From contig JAFAYM010000122.1 of assembly GCA_019240395.1 (NCBI GenBank), positions 1 to 56,396 of the forward strand: 56,396 bases of DNA. Reading direction: 5' to 3'. Below are positions 16,530 to 25,494 of the stretch, in pieces (position 1 is the first letter of the stretch; every line of letters starts with the position of its first letter). Both the position numbers and the translations under genes were made by a program. The notes under the pieces were generated by a model, which was not told the origin of the DNA, did not search any database, and saw only the letters and a list, made by a program, of their open reading frames with translations. Source of the DNA: Acidisphaera sp. GTDB taxonomy: Bacteria; Pseudomonadota; Alphaproteobacteria; Acetobacterales; Acetobacteraceae.

Positions 16530-19388
16530 GTGGAAGTCACCTCGAGGCGCACAAAATCGGAGGGCGGCTTCTCCTCCAACTCCGAGGAGGCTGATGACGC
16601 AGATGATCTGGGCCTGAGTTCGCCGATCCGGCAGGCGACCCGCGACCGTTGCGTCCTCGATTCGGTCTTCCTTGACGAAGACTATCTGTTCAAGGGATTC
16701 GGCCTGCGGCGCGCGCAGCGCCGGGAGTTCCTCGAGACCTATGACAAACTGCCGATCCAGGAGCGGCCGAATCTGTCGCCGTTCTTCGATACGCGATGGT
16801 ACCTCACGATCAATGGCGACGTCCGGACCGCCGGCCTGGACGCGTTCAGCCATTTCTGCTGGGGCGGCATAAAGGAAATGCGCTCGCCCCACCCGCTGGT
16901 CTGGCCCGGCTTCGTCCTGCCGGTGGGCTCCGAGTTCCAGGATTGCAGCGAACCGCTGGCGGCACTTCGCGAGGCTCTCGAGAACAATACGCGCGCGCCG
17001 AACTCCTATTTCGAACTCGACTACTATCTCGAGAGGTGTCCTGGCGCAGCGACACACCCCGGAGGGGCCTTGAGGCACTTCCTGGAAGCGCCGCTGATCG
17101 AGCTCGTCATTCCGAACCGCTACTTCGATCCGGCCTGGTACCAGGAGCGCTACCCCGACGTGCCGCGCGATCCGCGTGCCGCCTTCCTTCACTTCGCGAC
17201 CCAGGGTGATCGGGAGAAGCGGGTCCCGGGGCCGGCTTTCGACCCGGAATACTATCTCTGGAACAACCCCGACGTGGTGCAGGCCGCGGTGCCGCCGCTG
17301 GAGCATTTTCTTATTTCCGGCGAGAAGGAGGGCAGGCGGCCGACCAGCAATGCGGCGATCGGCCTGCGCGGGCCGACGCGGCAGCCGAGCCACCCGCACC
17401 CCACGCCGGGTGAGGCGCTCCCGGACATTGCGGAAGGTCGGACGCGGTACCGCAACCTGCGCACCCTCATCGCAGAGCGCCGCCACGCGCGGAAAGTGGC
17501 GTTTGCCGAGAGGGAAGCACGCCCGGTGGTGGTGCGCGACATCAACGCCGCGATCGCGCAATTGCGTTTCCCGCGCTGCAAGCGTCCGCGGGTCTCGATC
17601 ATGGTGCCGTTCTACAACGAGATGAAGGTCACGGTCGAATGCCTGACCTCGGTGATGCGCTGCAAGCCCGCCTGCGGCTACGAGATCATCGCCGCCGATG
17701 ACTGCTCATCTGACGAGCAGGCGCGGCTGCTGTCGAAGGTCCCCGGTCTGCTCCACCTGCGGCAGCCGGCGAACGTGAATTTCCTGAAGAACTGCAACGA
17801 GGCGTTTGCGCGCCTGAAGGGCGAGTACGTTCTCCTGCTGAACAATGATGCGCAGCTCTGCGAGGGCGCCATCGACGAACTCGTCGCGGCGCTCGACCAG
17901 GATCCCGGGCTGGGCGCGGTCGGACCGAAGATCCTGTTTCCCGACGGACTGTTGCAGGAGGCCGGCTGCGCCATCAATCGCGACTGCACCTCGACGATGG
18001 TTGGGCTTTGGGAAGACCCGGACGCAGACCGCTTCGGCTATCCCCGGGACGTCCACTATGTCTCCGGCGCCGTGCTGATGTTCCGGCGATCGCTGGCGCG
18101 CGAGAGGCTGTTCGACGAGGCGCTGGCGCCGGCGTACTGCGAAGACCAGGATCTCTGCCTCGACATCGCCGCCAAGGGCTTTCGCATCCGCTACGTCCCG
18201 ACCGCCACGGCGGTGCACCATCTCAGCGTCACCATGGCGAACCGGCAGCAGAAGCTGCGGCGGATCCATGCCAACCAGCAGAAGCTCTCGGAGAAATGGG
18301 GCGAGCAGCTCGACGCGATGAACCGGGTGCGCACGATCGCCTTCTACCTCCCGCAATTCCACCCGATCGCGCAGAACGATCTCTGGTGGGGTGCCGGATT
18401 CACCGAGTGGACGAATGTCGCCAAGGCGCAGCCGAGCTACGCCGGGCACTACCAGCCGCATCTCCCGGCGGATCTCGGCTTCTACGATCTGCGCGTCGCC
18501 GACGTGCTCCGCCAACAGGCGAAGCTCGCCGATCGTTATGACCTCGCGGGATTCTGCCTCTACTATTACAATTTCGGTGGCGAACCGATACTGAACGGGC
18601 CGCTCGAGACGGTGCTGCGCCATCCCGACATCCCGTTCAATTTCTGCCTCTGCTGGGCCAACGAGAATTGGAGCCGGCGCTGGGACGGCGGCACCAACGA
18701 TCTCCTGCTTGAACAAAGCTATGACACGGCCACCCTGGACAGACTGGCGCAGGATGTCGGCAAAGCCACCCGCGATCCCCGTTACATCAGGGTGAACGGC
18801 GCGCCGGTGCTGCTCATCTATCGGCCCCTGCTGATCCCCGAGCCGGGGAAGACGGTGGCGCGCCTGCGGCGCTCGGTGCGGGAGGCGGGGGGCGGCGAAC
18901 TGCACCTCGTCTTTGTCGAGAGCATGGAGTCCGTCGACAGCGGCGTCGACCCATGCGAACTCGGGTTCGATGCGGCAGTGGAGTTTCCGCCGCAAGGCTC
19001 TGGCGTTCGCGCCATCGACGAGCGCGAGGTCTACAAGCCCGACTGGGACGGCCGGCGCTATGACTATGAAAGCACCGCCCTGAAGGCGGTGCTCAATCGA
19101 GCGCCCGGCTATCCCCGCTATCCCGCGGTCTTCCCGTCCTGGGACAACACGGCGCGCCAGCCGCTGCGCGGGTCATCCTTCGACAACGCCTCGCCCGAGT
19201 GCTTTCAGGCCTATGCCGAGGAAAAAATCGAGGAGTGCAAGAACTTCTTCGTCGGCGAGGCCCGCCTGCTGTTCGTCAACGCCTGGAACGAGTGGGCGGA
19301 AGGCGCGCATCTGGAGCCGGACCGGGCGTACGGCCACCGCTGGCTGGAGGCGCTTCGCCATGCGCTGTTCCGCCAGGGCTGCGCGTGA
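16530..19388 (+). CDS. Three-part glycan enzyme: repeat domain, GT2 glycosyltransferase, WbsX-like domain
   Basis: A 952-residue cytoplasmic protein. Residues 85-250 contain four copies of a motif FDxxxYLxxNPDV (for example FDPAWYQERYPDV and FDPEYYLWNNPDV). Residues 350-590 are a GT2 domain: VSIMVPFYNEM, ADDCSSDEQ, LLLNNDAQL (DxD-like) and CEDQDLCLDIAAKG. Residues 600-945 match the WbsX/GT99-like domain of LPS O-antigen genes: IAFYLPQFHPIAQND, FTEWTNVAKA, CWANENWSRRWDG and NAWNEWAEGAHLEPD. It should transfer sugars to a surface polysaccharide. Starts with GTG, GGAG ten bases upstream. First gene of the locus. Confidence 0.88.
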   Translation: MEVTSRRTKSEGGFSSNSEEADDADDLGLSSPIRQATRDRCVLDSVFLDEDYLFKGFGLRRAQRREFLETYDKLPIQERPNLSPFFDTRWYLTINGDVRTAGLDAFSHFCWGGIKEMRSPHPLVWPGFVLPVGSEFQDCSEPLAALREALENNTRAPNSYFELDYYLERCPGAATHPGGALRHFLEAPLIELVIPNRYFDPAWYQERYPDVPRDPRAAFLHFATQGDREKRVPGPAFDPEYYLWNNPDVVQAAVPPLEHFLISGEKEGRRPTSNAAIGLRGPTRQPSHPHPTPGEALPDIAEGRTRYRNLRTLIAERRHARKVAFAEREARPVVVRDINAAIAQLRFPRCKRPRVSIMVPFYNEMKVTVECLTSVMRCKPACGYEIIAADDCSSDEQARLLSKVPGLLHLRQPANVNFLKNCNEAFARLKGEYVLLLNNDAQLCEGAIDELVAALDQDPGLGAVGPKILFPDGLLQEAGCAINRDCTSTMVGLWEDPDADRFGYPRDVHYVSGAVLMFRRSLARERLFDEALAPAYCEDQDLCLDIAAKGFRIRYVPTATAVHHLSVTMANRQQKLRRIHANQQKLSEKWGEQLDAMNRVRTIAFYLPQFHPIAQNDLWWGAGFTEWTNVAKAQPSYAGHYQPHLPADLGFYDLRVADVLRQQAKLADRYDLAGFCLYYYNFGGEPILNGPLETVLRHPDIPFNFCLCWANENWSRRWDGGTNDLLLEQSYDTATLDRLAQDVGKATRDPRYIRVNGAPVLLIYRPLLIPEPGKTVARLRRSVREAGGGELHLVFVESMESVDSGVDPCELGFDAAVEFPPQGSGVRAIDEREVYKPDWDGRRYDYESTALKAVLNRAPGYPRYPAVFPSWDNTARQPLRGSSFDNASPECFQAYAEEKIEECKNFFVGEARLLFVNAWNEWAEGAHLEPDRAYGHRWLEALRHALFRQGCA

Positions 19389-19415
19389 TGCCCGCCCTGG
19401 TGGACGACCGGGGCG

Positions 19416-19449
19416 CGGGCTGAACGCCCGACCGGCCTGCGAACGCCGG
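19416..19449 (+). terminator. Pair of small GC-rich hairpins after the GT2-WbsX gene
   Basis: CGGGC/GCCCG (19416-19430) and CCGGC/GCCGG (19432-19449) form two short adjacent stems 28 bases past the stop codon. There is no clear T-run, so this may weaken rather than end transcription. Confidence 0.3.
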
Positions 19450-19535
19450 CCGGACCGAATTTCCGATTAATTGACGAACCGCTGTGCAGATGGACCGGAG
19501 GCTTTGCGGCCCGCACGGCATTCCGGAGGAGCCTG

Positions 19536-20282
19536 ATGGCAGACGGCGGGGGGACGACATTCCTGGAAGTCCAGGGCAGGTGCCCGATCTGCGGTCCGGA
19601 CGCGACGTTCGCCGCCAGCAGCACCTGGCTGCGCGACAGCTTCGCCTGCACGCGCTGCCACTCCCTGCCCCGCGAGCGCGCCGTGATGGCGGCAATCGAG
19701 ATGTTCGTGCCGCAATGGCGCGACAAGCTGATCCACGAATCCTCGCCGGTCTGGCGCGGCGTCAGCGCCCGGCTGCAGCAGGACGCCAAGGGCTACTCGT
19801 TTTCCTATTTCGATCACACCCGCCCGCTCGGCGGCCCGCATTTCGTGAGCGGGGCGGTCAACCAGAACATCGAGTCCATGACGTTCGAGGACGCCAGTTT
19901 CGACCTCTTCCTCACCCAGGACGTGTTCGAGCACATCTTCCGCCCCGACCTGGCGATCCGCGAAATCGAGCGTGTCCTGAAGCCTGGCGGCCACACCATC
20001 ATGACCGTGCCGATGGTCAACCGCGAGCAGCCGTCGGAGCGCCGGGCCGCGCTCGAAGGCGACACCGTCCGCCACATCAAGCCGGCCGCCTATCACGGCG
20101 ACCCGGTGAACGCTGATGGTACCCTGGTGACCTTCGACTGGGGCTTCGACGTCTGCGCCTATTTCAGCAGCTGGAGCGACCTGCGCGGATCGATGCTGAT
20201 CATCGACGATCTCGGCCGCGGCATCCGCGCCGCCTACAACGAAGTCATCGTCATGCGCCGGGGTCCATGGCCACCGCTCTAG
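19536..20282 (+). CDS. Methyltransferase-fold protein with N-terminal zinc-ribbon-like pair
   Basis: A 248-residue protein. The N-terminus carries CPICG and CTRCHSLPRERA, a likely four-Cys zinc site. The rest is a class I methyltransferase fold: FEDASFDLFLTQDVFEHIFRP and IERVLKPGGHTIMTVP are Methyltransf_11 hallmarks. The usual SAM loop (GxGxG) is replaced by LIHESSPVWRGVSARL, a pattern I have seen in a family next to glycosyltransferases. Preceded by a strong GGAGGAG. Likely modifies a sugar or polysaccharide end; SAM use is not certain because of the altered loop. Confidence 0.8.
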   Translation: MADGGGTTFLEVQGRCPICGPDATFAASSTWLRDSFACTRCHSLPRERAVMAAIEMFVPQWRDKLIHESSPVWRGVSARLQQDAKGYSFSYFDHTRPLGGPHFVSGAVNQNIESMTFEDASFDLFLTQDVFEHIFRPDLAIREIERVLKPGGHTIMTVPMVNREQPSERRAALEGDTVRHIKPAAYHGDPVNADGTLVTFDWGFDVCAYFSSWSDLRGSMLIIDDLGRGIRAAYNEVIVMRRGPWPPL

Positions 20283-21433
20283 CCAAGCCTGCCGAGAGCA
20301 GGACGGCGAGCAGCGTCACCGTCGTCGGCCACCCCTTCTCGACGGTCGGCATGGGCGAGCAGGCACGCGCCGGGTTCCGCGCCCTGCAAGCCGCCGCCGT
20401 GCCGGCGAGCGTGCACGACGTGTTCCGCTACACCCGCCGCGGCGATCCCGATTTGCGCGACCTGGTCCTGCTGCACGAAGAATCGGTGGTGCCGGCCGGG
20501 GGCGTCCGGGTCTTTCACATCAACGGCGACGAGGTCGGATCGGTGCTGGAGGCATTCGCCCAAAGCTCGGACTTCGCCGCCGGCTACAACATCATCGTGC
20601 CGGCATGGGAACTTCCCCGCTACCCCGATATCTGGAAGCCCCAGCTGCAACGTTTCGACGAGGTCTGGGCGATTTCGCACTTCGTCCGCTCTTCGATCGC
20701 CGCAGCCGGCCTGGCGGTCCACCATGTCGGCCAGTCCGTCGAGGCGGATTTCGGCAATCACCTGCCGCGGCGCTTCTTCGACATACGAGAGTCTGCCTTC
20801 GCGCTGTTGTCCCAGTGCGACACCGCGTCCTACATCTCTCGCAAGAACCCGTTCGCGGTGATCGAGCTGTTCACCCGCTTCCGCAAACTCCGGCCCTTCG
20901 ACGATGTCCAGCTGGTGCTCAAGCTGCGCGCCGGTGATTGCGATCTGCAGGAGGATTTCATCCGTCCGGCAGACCTGCCCAGGGGCACCGCATTGCTGCG
21001 CGAGAACTATTCCAGCTATGCCGCGCGCAGCCTTATCGAGTGCTGCGATTGCCTGCTCTCGCTGCACCGCTCCGAGGGCTTCGGACGCGGCATGGGAGAG
21101 GCGATGATCTCGGGAAGGCTGGCCCTGGCGACCGGCTGGTCGGGCAATTGCGACTATATGACGGAGGAGAACTCGCTGCTCGTCCGCTACACCCTGATCG
21201 ATGTGAAGGAGGGAGAATATCCCCACGCCGCCGGCCAGCAATGGGCCGAGCCGGATATCGATCATGCGCTGCATCTGCTGCTGAAGGCGCTCGACGATCC
21301 GTCCTGGGCGCGCCAGATCCGCCGGCGCGGCCGGCTGGACGCGAGCCGCACCATCAGCAACCGGAGCGTCGGCCTGCGCATGCTGGCGCGCCTGCGCAAC
21401 GCCTGCACCGAACGCGGCCTGGCCTTGCCATGA
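20267..21433 (+). CDS. Glycosyltransferase, GT-B fold (GT4/GT1-like)
   Basis: A 388-residue glycosyltransferase overlapping the methyltransferase gene by 16 bases. The N-terminal half has VTVVGHPFSTVGMGEQAR, typical of nucleotide-sugar GT-B enzymes. The donor-binding C-terminal half has LIECCDCLLSLHRSEGFGRGMGEAM, the E-x7-E type motif, then GNCDYMTEENSLLV. No signal peptide; expected at the cytoplasmic face of the membrane. Sugar and acceptor are unknown. Confidence 0.85.
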   Translation: MATALAKPAESRTASSVTVVGHPFSTVGMGEQARAGFRALQAAAVPASVHDVFRYTRRGDPDLRDLVLLHEESVVPAGGVRVFHINGDEVGSVLEAFAQSSDFAAGYNIIVPAWELPRYPDIWKPQLQRFDEVWAISHFVRSSIAAAGLAVHHVGQSVEADFGNHLPRRFFDIRESAFALLSQCDTASYISRKNPFAVIELFTRFRKLRPFDDVQLVLKLRAGDCDLQEDFIRPADLPRGTALLRENYSSYAARSLIECCDCLLSLHRSEGFGRGMGEAMISGRLALATGWSGNCDYMTEENSLLVRYTLIDVKEGEYPHAAGQQWAEPDIDHALHLLLKALDDPSWARQIRRRGRLDASRTISNRSVGLRMLARLRNACTERGLALP

Positions 21434-21488
21434 TCGCTCCAGCCCGTGACCTCGCAGTGGCGCTCGCCTCGCACCCGGAATCCGGCGC

Positions 21489-22853
21489 GTGAGCGAGCGA
21501 AGCGCCTGGCTGGAGATGGACTTCCTTCCCGGGGGAGATGCCGGCGCCCGCCTCGGCGAGGGCTGGTCGTTTCAGGAAGACGGCGGCATCTGGGCGGTCG
21601 GGCCGGCCAGCGCGATCACGCTGCCGCCGGCGCCGTCTGCCGAGCGTGGACGGCTGGAGTTCTTGTGCTGGCCGATGCTCATGCCGCCGCATCTGCCGCG
21701 CCAGCGTCTGGAAATCCTGCTGAACGATCGCCCCCTTTACAGCGGCGAACTGACAAGTCTCGAGCCGGTACGCATCGGCTGCGACATCCCTCCCGGCACG
21801 CTGCGCAGCGATGGCGAGAACCGGCTGGCGCTGCTGCATCCGGATGCGGCCGCTCCCGCCGCCTTCAGCCCGGATCGGGGCGACCGGCGACCACTCGCCA
21901 TCTTGGCCATGGCGCTGCGCATCGATGCTCCGGTCGAGACCCCGGCCGAACTCCAGCCGGCAGCGGTGCAAGCCGATGCACAGGGTCCGACGGGACGCGG
22001 ACTGGTGCTGTGCAGCTTCAGCCCGGTGGCGTTCGAGATCGGCCGCATCCTGGATTCCTTTCCGCCCTTCGAGGACGCGTTCGAGCTGCGCTTCGTGCAG
22101 AACGACGTCGACTCCGGAAACATCCTGCAGACGCTGGCGGAAGCCGATCGCCGGCGCGTCGTCGCGGTGTGGGAGGAAGTGGCCGATCGCCCCGCCGAGC
22201 CGTACACCAATTCCCGCCACCCCATCCCGCGCTCGATCGCGCGCGTCAGGTTTCCGCGACTGACGATGCGCTGTCTATGGCCACTGGCGGGGCCCGACCC
22301 GAGATCGGTGCCCGAGCCGCCCTTCTATCCGAAGGGGCGCTATACCCACACCGACGGCGCGGCGCTGCAACTGCTTGACGAAGCGAAGCTCGCCGACGCC
22401 GCGCTGTACGACCGCTATATCGCGGTCTCGCACGCGATGCTGCGCGATCCCGAGAGCGGCCTCGCCGAGGATGCCGCGCGCTGGCGGGCGCTGGATGCAC
22501 GCTGCGACGTCAAGGTGACCGGCTTCATCCTGGAGAATTTCCGCTCGGTCGCGCTGTTCTACGCCCCGGAGGTTCCGGCCGGCGCCTTGCTCGCCTATGT
22601 CACCGAGCACCTGCTGGCCAGCCTGCTGCCCGGATTGGCGATGCGCCCGTCGGAATTGTACCGGCAGTTCGCCTTCTACATCCACGGGTATGCCGGATCG
22701 TTCTTCGATCAGGCGCCGATCCATCCCGCGCTCGTCGAAACATTCGGCTTGTCCTACCTGCCGGCGGAGCCGCGCTATCGGCGCGGCTACGGCGCGCGGA
22801 CCTTCCGGGAGCATATCCTTGACTACATCCGCTGGGCTCCATGGTTTTCCTGA
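21489..22853 (+). CDS. WcbI-like protein lacking the active-site NCQ motif
   Basis: A 454-residue protein starting at GTG 21489. Residues 1-160 are an extra beta-rich domain of unknown type. Residues 165-454 align with the WcbI-like protein encoded next: VAVWEEVAD, RVRFPRLTM and LWPLAGPDPR match VCVWEQIS, IRFPALTAS and IWPFAAPDPR. Where that protein has YANCQADHL this one has SFSPVAFEI, so the Cys thought to act in WcbI acyl transfer is missing. It may be a non-catalytic partner or bind a glycan through the extra N-terminal domain. Confidence 0.72.
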   Translation: MSERSAWLEMDFLPGGDAGARLGEGWSFQEDGGIWAVGPASAITLPPAPSAERGRLEFLCWPMLMPPHLPRQRLEILLNDRPLYSGELTSLEPVRIGCDIPPGTLRSDGENRLALLHPDAAAPAAFSPDRGDRRPLAILAMALRIDAPVETPAELQPAAVQADAQGPTGRGLVLCSFSPVAFEIGRILDSFPPFEDAFELRFVQNDVDSGNILQTLAEADRRRVVAVWEEVADRPAEPYTNSRHPIPRSIARVRFPRLTMRCLWPLAGPDPRSVPEPPFYPKGRYTHTDGAALQLLDEAKLADAALYDRYIAVSHAMLRDPESGLAEDAARWRALDARCDVKVTGFILENFRSVALFYAPEVPAGALLAYVTEHLLASLLPGLAMRPSELYRQFAFYIHGYAGSFFDQAPIHPALVETFGLSYLPAEPRYRRGYGARTFREHILDYIRWAPWFS

Positions 22854-22884
22854 AACTGCCGCCTTCCCGGTGAACGAGACTTCG

Positions 22885-23862
22885 ATGGACAAACGCTTGG
22901 GGAACGAAAGCTTCGGGGATGAAAACCTCGGCGGCGAAAGTTCTGCCGATCCTTCCCCGCTGGCGGCTCCGGCCGTCACCGCCTCGCGCCGGTCGGCGAA
23001 ACCCGTCCTGCTGATCTACGCCAATTGCCAGGCCGATCACCTCGCAAAGGTGCTCCCCCGGGTGCCGGAAGCCGCCGACCAGGTTGCCGTGAAATACCTG
23101 TTCATCCACTCGCTCGAGGAGCCCGGGCTAACCTGGGACACCTATCCCAGCGACTACCTCGACGGTGTCACCTGCGTCTGGGAGCAGATAAGCGAAGCGT
23201 TCCCGGGGCCGCGCGAAGAGCTGCATCGGCGCCTGCCCTCCGGGGTTCGGCGGATCCGCTTCCCCGCGCTGACCGCGAGCATGATCTGGCCCTTTGCCGC
23301 TCCCGACCCGCGCCCCTCGAAGCGCAACCTGTACATGTACGGCGATTCCATCGCTGCGCGCCTGGGTATGCGCCTCGCCGGGAAGCTCGTCACTGACGAC
23401 GAGATCTTCGAAGAATACATGGCGGTCAGCAGCCGGCGGATGCCGGACCTCGACCGCCGGCTCGAGCTCGAGGAATGGGCATGGCGCAAGCGTGACCTGG
23501 AGTCCGACTTCGCGGCGGCGGACTACCTGCACGCCAATTTCCGGCGCACCCAGCTCTTCTATGAGCCGGGGCGGATCACCCGCGACCCGCTGCTCTATCT
23601 GATGTCGCAGCTGGTGCTGGCGACCTTCGACGGTCCCTGGAGCGGCGGTGCGGAGATCCTGGCCGCCTTGCAGCAGCTCCTCCGCTATCACGTCGGATAC
23701 GACACGATCAGCCAGCCCGTGCATCCCATGGTTGCGGAGCGGCTGAAACTGCACTGGTACGATCCGGAAGCGCGCTATCGCTGGTTTGCGCACGACTGGA
23801 GCTTTCGTGAGTGGGTCGTGCGCTGCGTGCGATTCACGCCGTACGTCGCGACTCTTTACTAG
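22885..23862 (+). CDS. WcbI-type polysaccharide acyltransferase
   Basis: About 325 residues with LLIYANCQADHLAKVL, the signature of WcbI-type capsule acetyltransferases; the Cys is residue 48. Further conserved segments are VCVWEQISE, IRFPALTAS and IWPFAAPDPR. The first 30 residues are a polar, repeat-like leader. The start is either ATG 22885 or GTG 22870, neither with a strong ribosome site. WcbI is known to bind CoA; here the donor could instead be the ACP encoded 4 kb downstream (inference). Tandem paralogue of the preceding gene. Confidence 0.78.
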   Translation: MDKRLGNESFGDENLGGESSADPSPLAAPAVTASRRSAKPVLLIYANCQADHLAKVLPRVPEAADQVAVKYLFIHSLEEPGLTWDTYPSDYLDGVTCVWEQISEAFPGPREELHRRLPSGVRRIRFPALTASMIWPFAAPDPRPSKRNLYMYGDSIAARLGMRLAGKLVTDDEIFEEYMAVSSRRMPDLDRRLELEEWAWRKRDLESDFAAADYLHANFRRTQLFYEPGRITRDPLLYLMSQLVLATFDGPWSGGAEILAALQQLLRYHVGYDTISQPVHPMVAERLKLHWYDPEARYRWFAHDWSFREWVVRCVRFTPYVATLY

Positions 23863-23898
23863 CGCGCGCATGCAAATGCACTGCATCATGGCGTCGAG

Positions 23899-25311
23899 AT
23901 GAACAATTCATTGATTGAATCTCGCATTTCGGGATATATGGACGGCGTCAATTCCACCATGCAGGTTTCCCGGATGCCGGCTCGCGGCGGCGACCGCCTT
24001 CCCCTTGTGTTCATGGACGAGAGCGGCTTTCACGAAGGCGTTCTCGCGAACTTCAAGGGGGTGATCTCGGCGTGCCAGGTTTCGCCACTGGTGAAATACG
24101 GCGAGTTTTCCTCGGGTCGCCGGCAATTCGTGCACCGGCGCCTCGGTGAACTCGGCGACGACAAGGGCTACCTCGTGCTTGGCCTTTTCGGCAATCCGAC
24201 CAACTGGTTTGGCGCCGACGGCACGGGCACGCCGCCGCTGTCCCAGTTGATCCCCGATCTGCGGCCGCTGCTGGACCGTCACCGCGGCTTGCAGCTGCTC
24301 ATCGACTATTCGTGGGAGGCCGGGCTCGGCGAGGGCTTCTTCTCCGGCATGGATGCGTTCCTCCGCGACATCGGCGTCGATCCCGGTCGCGTCGTCGTCC
24401 TGGTCTCCAACCAGGGCATCGAGGAGCGGCTGGTGCGCTATCTCCGGGCCCAGAAACGCGAGGCCTCGCGCTGCTTTCGCGTCATCGGCGCCGATCTCTG
24501 GCTGATGTATTCGGCCGTCGAGCTCCAGCGCAAGCACTGGTACGGGGCGCCGGAAACCCTGGTGCTGGAGACCGAGATCGAGGCGCGGTGCCGTACCCTG
24601 CGGCCGCGCAAATTCCTTTCCTTCAATCGCCGGCCGCGCTGGCAGCGCTTTCTTTTCGCCCTCATGGTCGGTCGCCTCGGCCTGGAGCGGCAGGCCTTCA
24701 TCTCGATGTCCAGCCCGGAGTATCGCGGCGACTGGGTGCCGGAAGACAGCCGCATCGACGAGTACGGCGCGCTGATGTCCGGCGATCGCTGGCGCGCCCT
24801 GAAGTCGGTGCGCGAGCGGGTATTCGCCAGCCTCCCCTGGACGATCGACATCAACATGGACGCCCATAGCGGCCGGCCGGAAGCCTACCTCTATCACACC
24901 CAGGACCGGCAACTTTTCCTCGACAGCTACAGCCAGGTAATCACCGAGAGCTACATGGAGGGTGAGCCGGTGGACGTGTTCATCACCGAAAAGACCTGTC
25001 GCGCGCTCGGCAATCTTCAGCCCTTCCTCGTCTTCGGGCATTCCGGAATGTTGCGCCGGTTGCGCCAGCACGGGTTCGAGTCCTCCGCGTTCTTCGACGA
25101 CACCTATGACGGGATCGTCGATCTGGGAGAACGCCTGGATCGGCTCTATGACGCCATGGAGGAGCTGAGCGCTGCCTCCATTCGCGATCTGCACGAGCGC
25201 TATCACGCCGATCTCGATGTGCTGCGGTTCAATCGCCGCCGGCTGTTCGAGATGCCGGAGGTGCTGGCGGAGCGGGTGGCAGCGCGGCTGCACGCGGAAC
25301 TCTGGGCCTAG
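23899..25311 (+). CDS. Uncharacterised glycan-locus protein
   Basis: A 470-residue soluble protein I cannot place firmly. It has a central PRKFLSFNRRPRWQRFLFAL stretch and a C-terminal segment VFITEKTCRALGNLQPFLVFG followed by LRQHGFESSAFFDDTYDGI. The ITEKT...PFLVFG pattern resembles the donor-site region of fucosyltransferase-like (GT10-like) and phage-island glycosyltransferases, so a GT-B type transferase is possible. No signal peptide or membrane segment. Sits between the WcbI-like genes and the repeat protein in the same orientation. Confidence 0.62.
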   Translation: MNNSLIESRISGYMDGVNSTMQVSRMPARGGDRLPLVFMDESGFHEGVLANFKGVISACQVSPLVKYGEFSSGRRQFVHRRLGELGDDKGYLVLGLFGNPTNWFGADGTGTPPLSQLIPDLRPLLDRHRGLQLLIDYSWEAGLGEGFFSGMDAFLRDIGVDPGRVVVLVSNQGIEERLVRYLRAQKREASRCFRVIGADLWLMYSAVELQRKHWYGAPETLVLETEIEARCRTLRPRKFLSFNRRPRWQRFLFALMVGRLGLERQAFISMSSPEYRGDWVPEDSRIDEYGALMSGDRWRALKSVRERVFASLPWTIDINMDAHSGRPEAYLYHTQDRQLFLDSYSQVITESYMEGEPVDVFITEKTCRALGNLQPFLVFGHSGMLRRLRQHGFESSAFFDDTYDGIVDLGERLDRLYDAMEELSAASIRDLHERYHADLDVLRFNRRRLFEMPEVLAERVAARLHAELWA

Positions 25312-25494
25312 CAGGTTTCCATGCAGCGCTCTACCCCCTCGGCAACTCGACGTAAATCCGGCCGTGCTAATTCCCAAGGTCGGTCCCCCCGAGATGAGAC
25401 CCCCGAGGATCTGACAACCGCCGAGCGCGCGAATCCGGGGGTGAGCGAGCGGCGTCCCGAGCCAATTTCTCCAGCACAGGTAGCAAGAAGCGAG

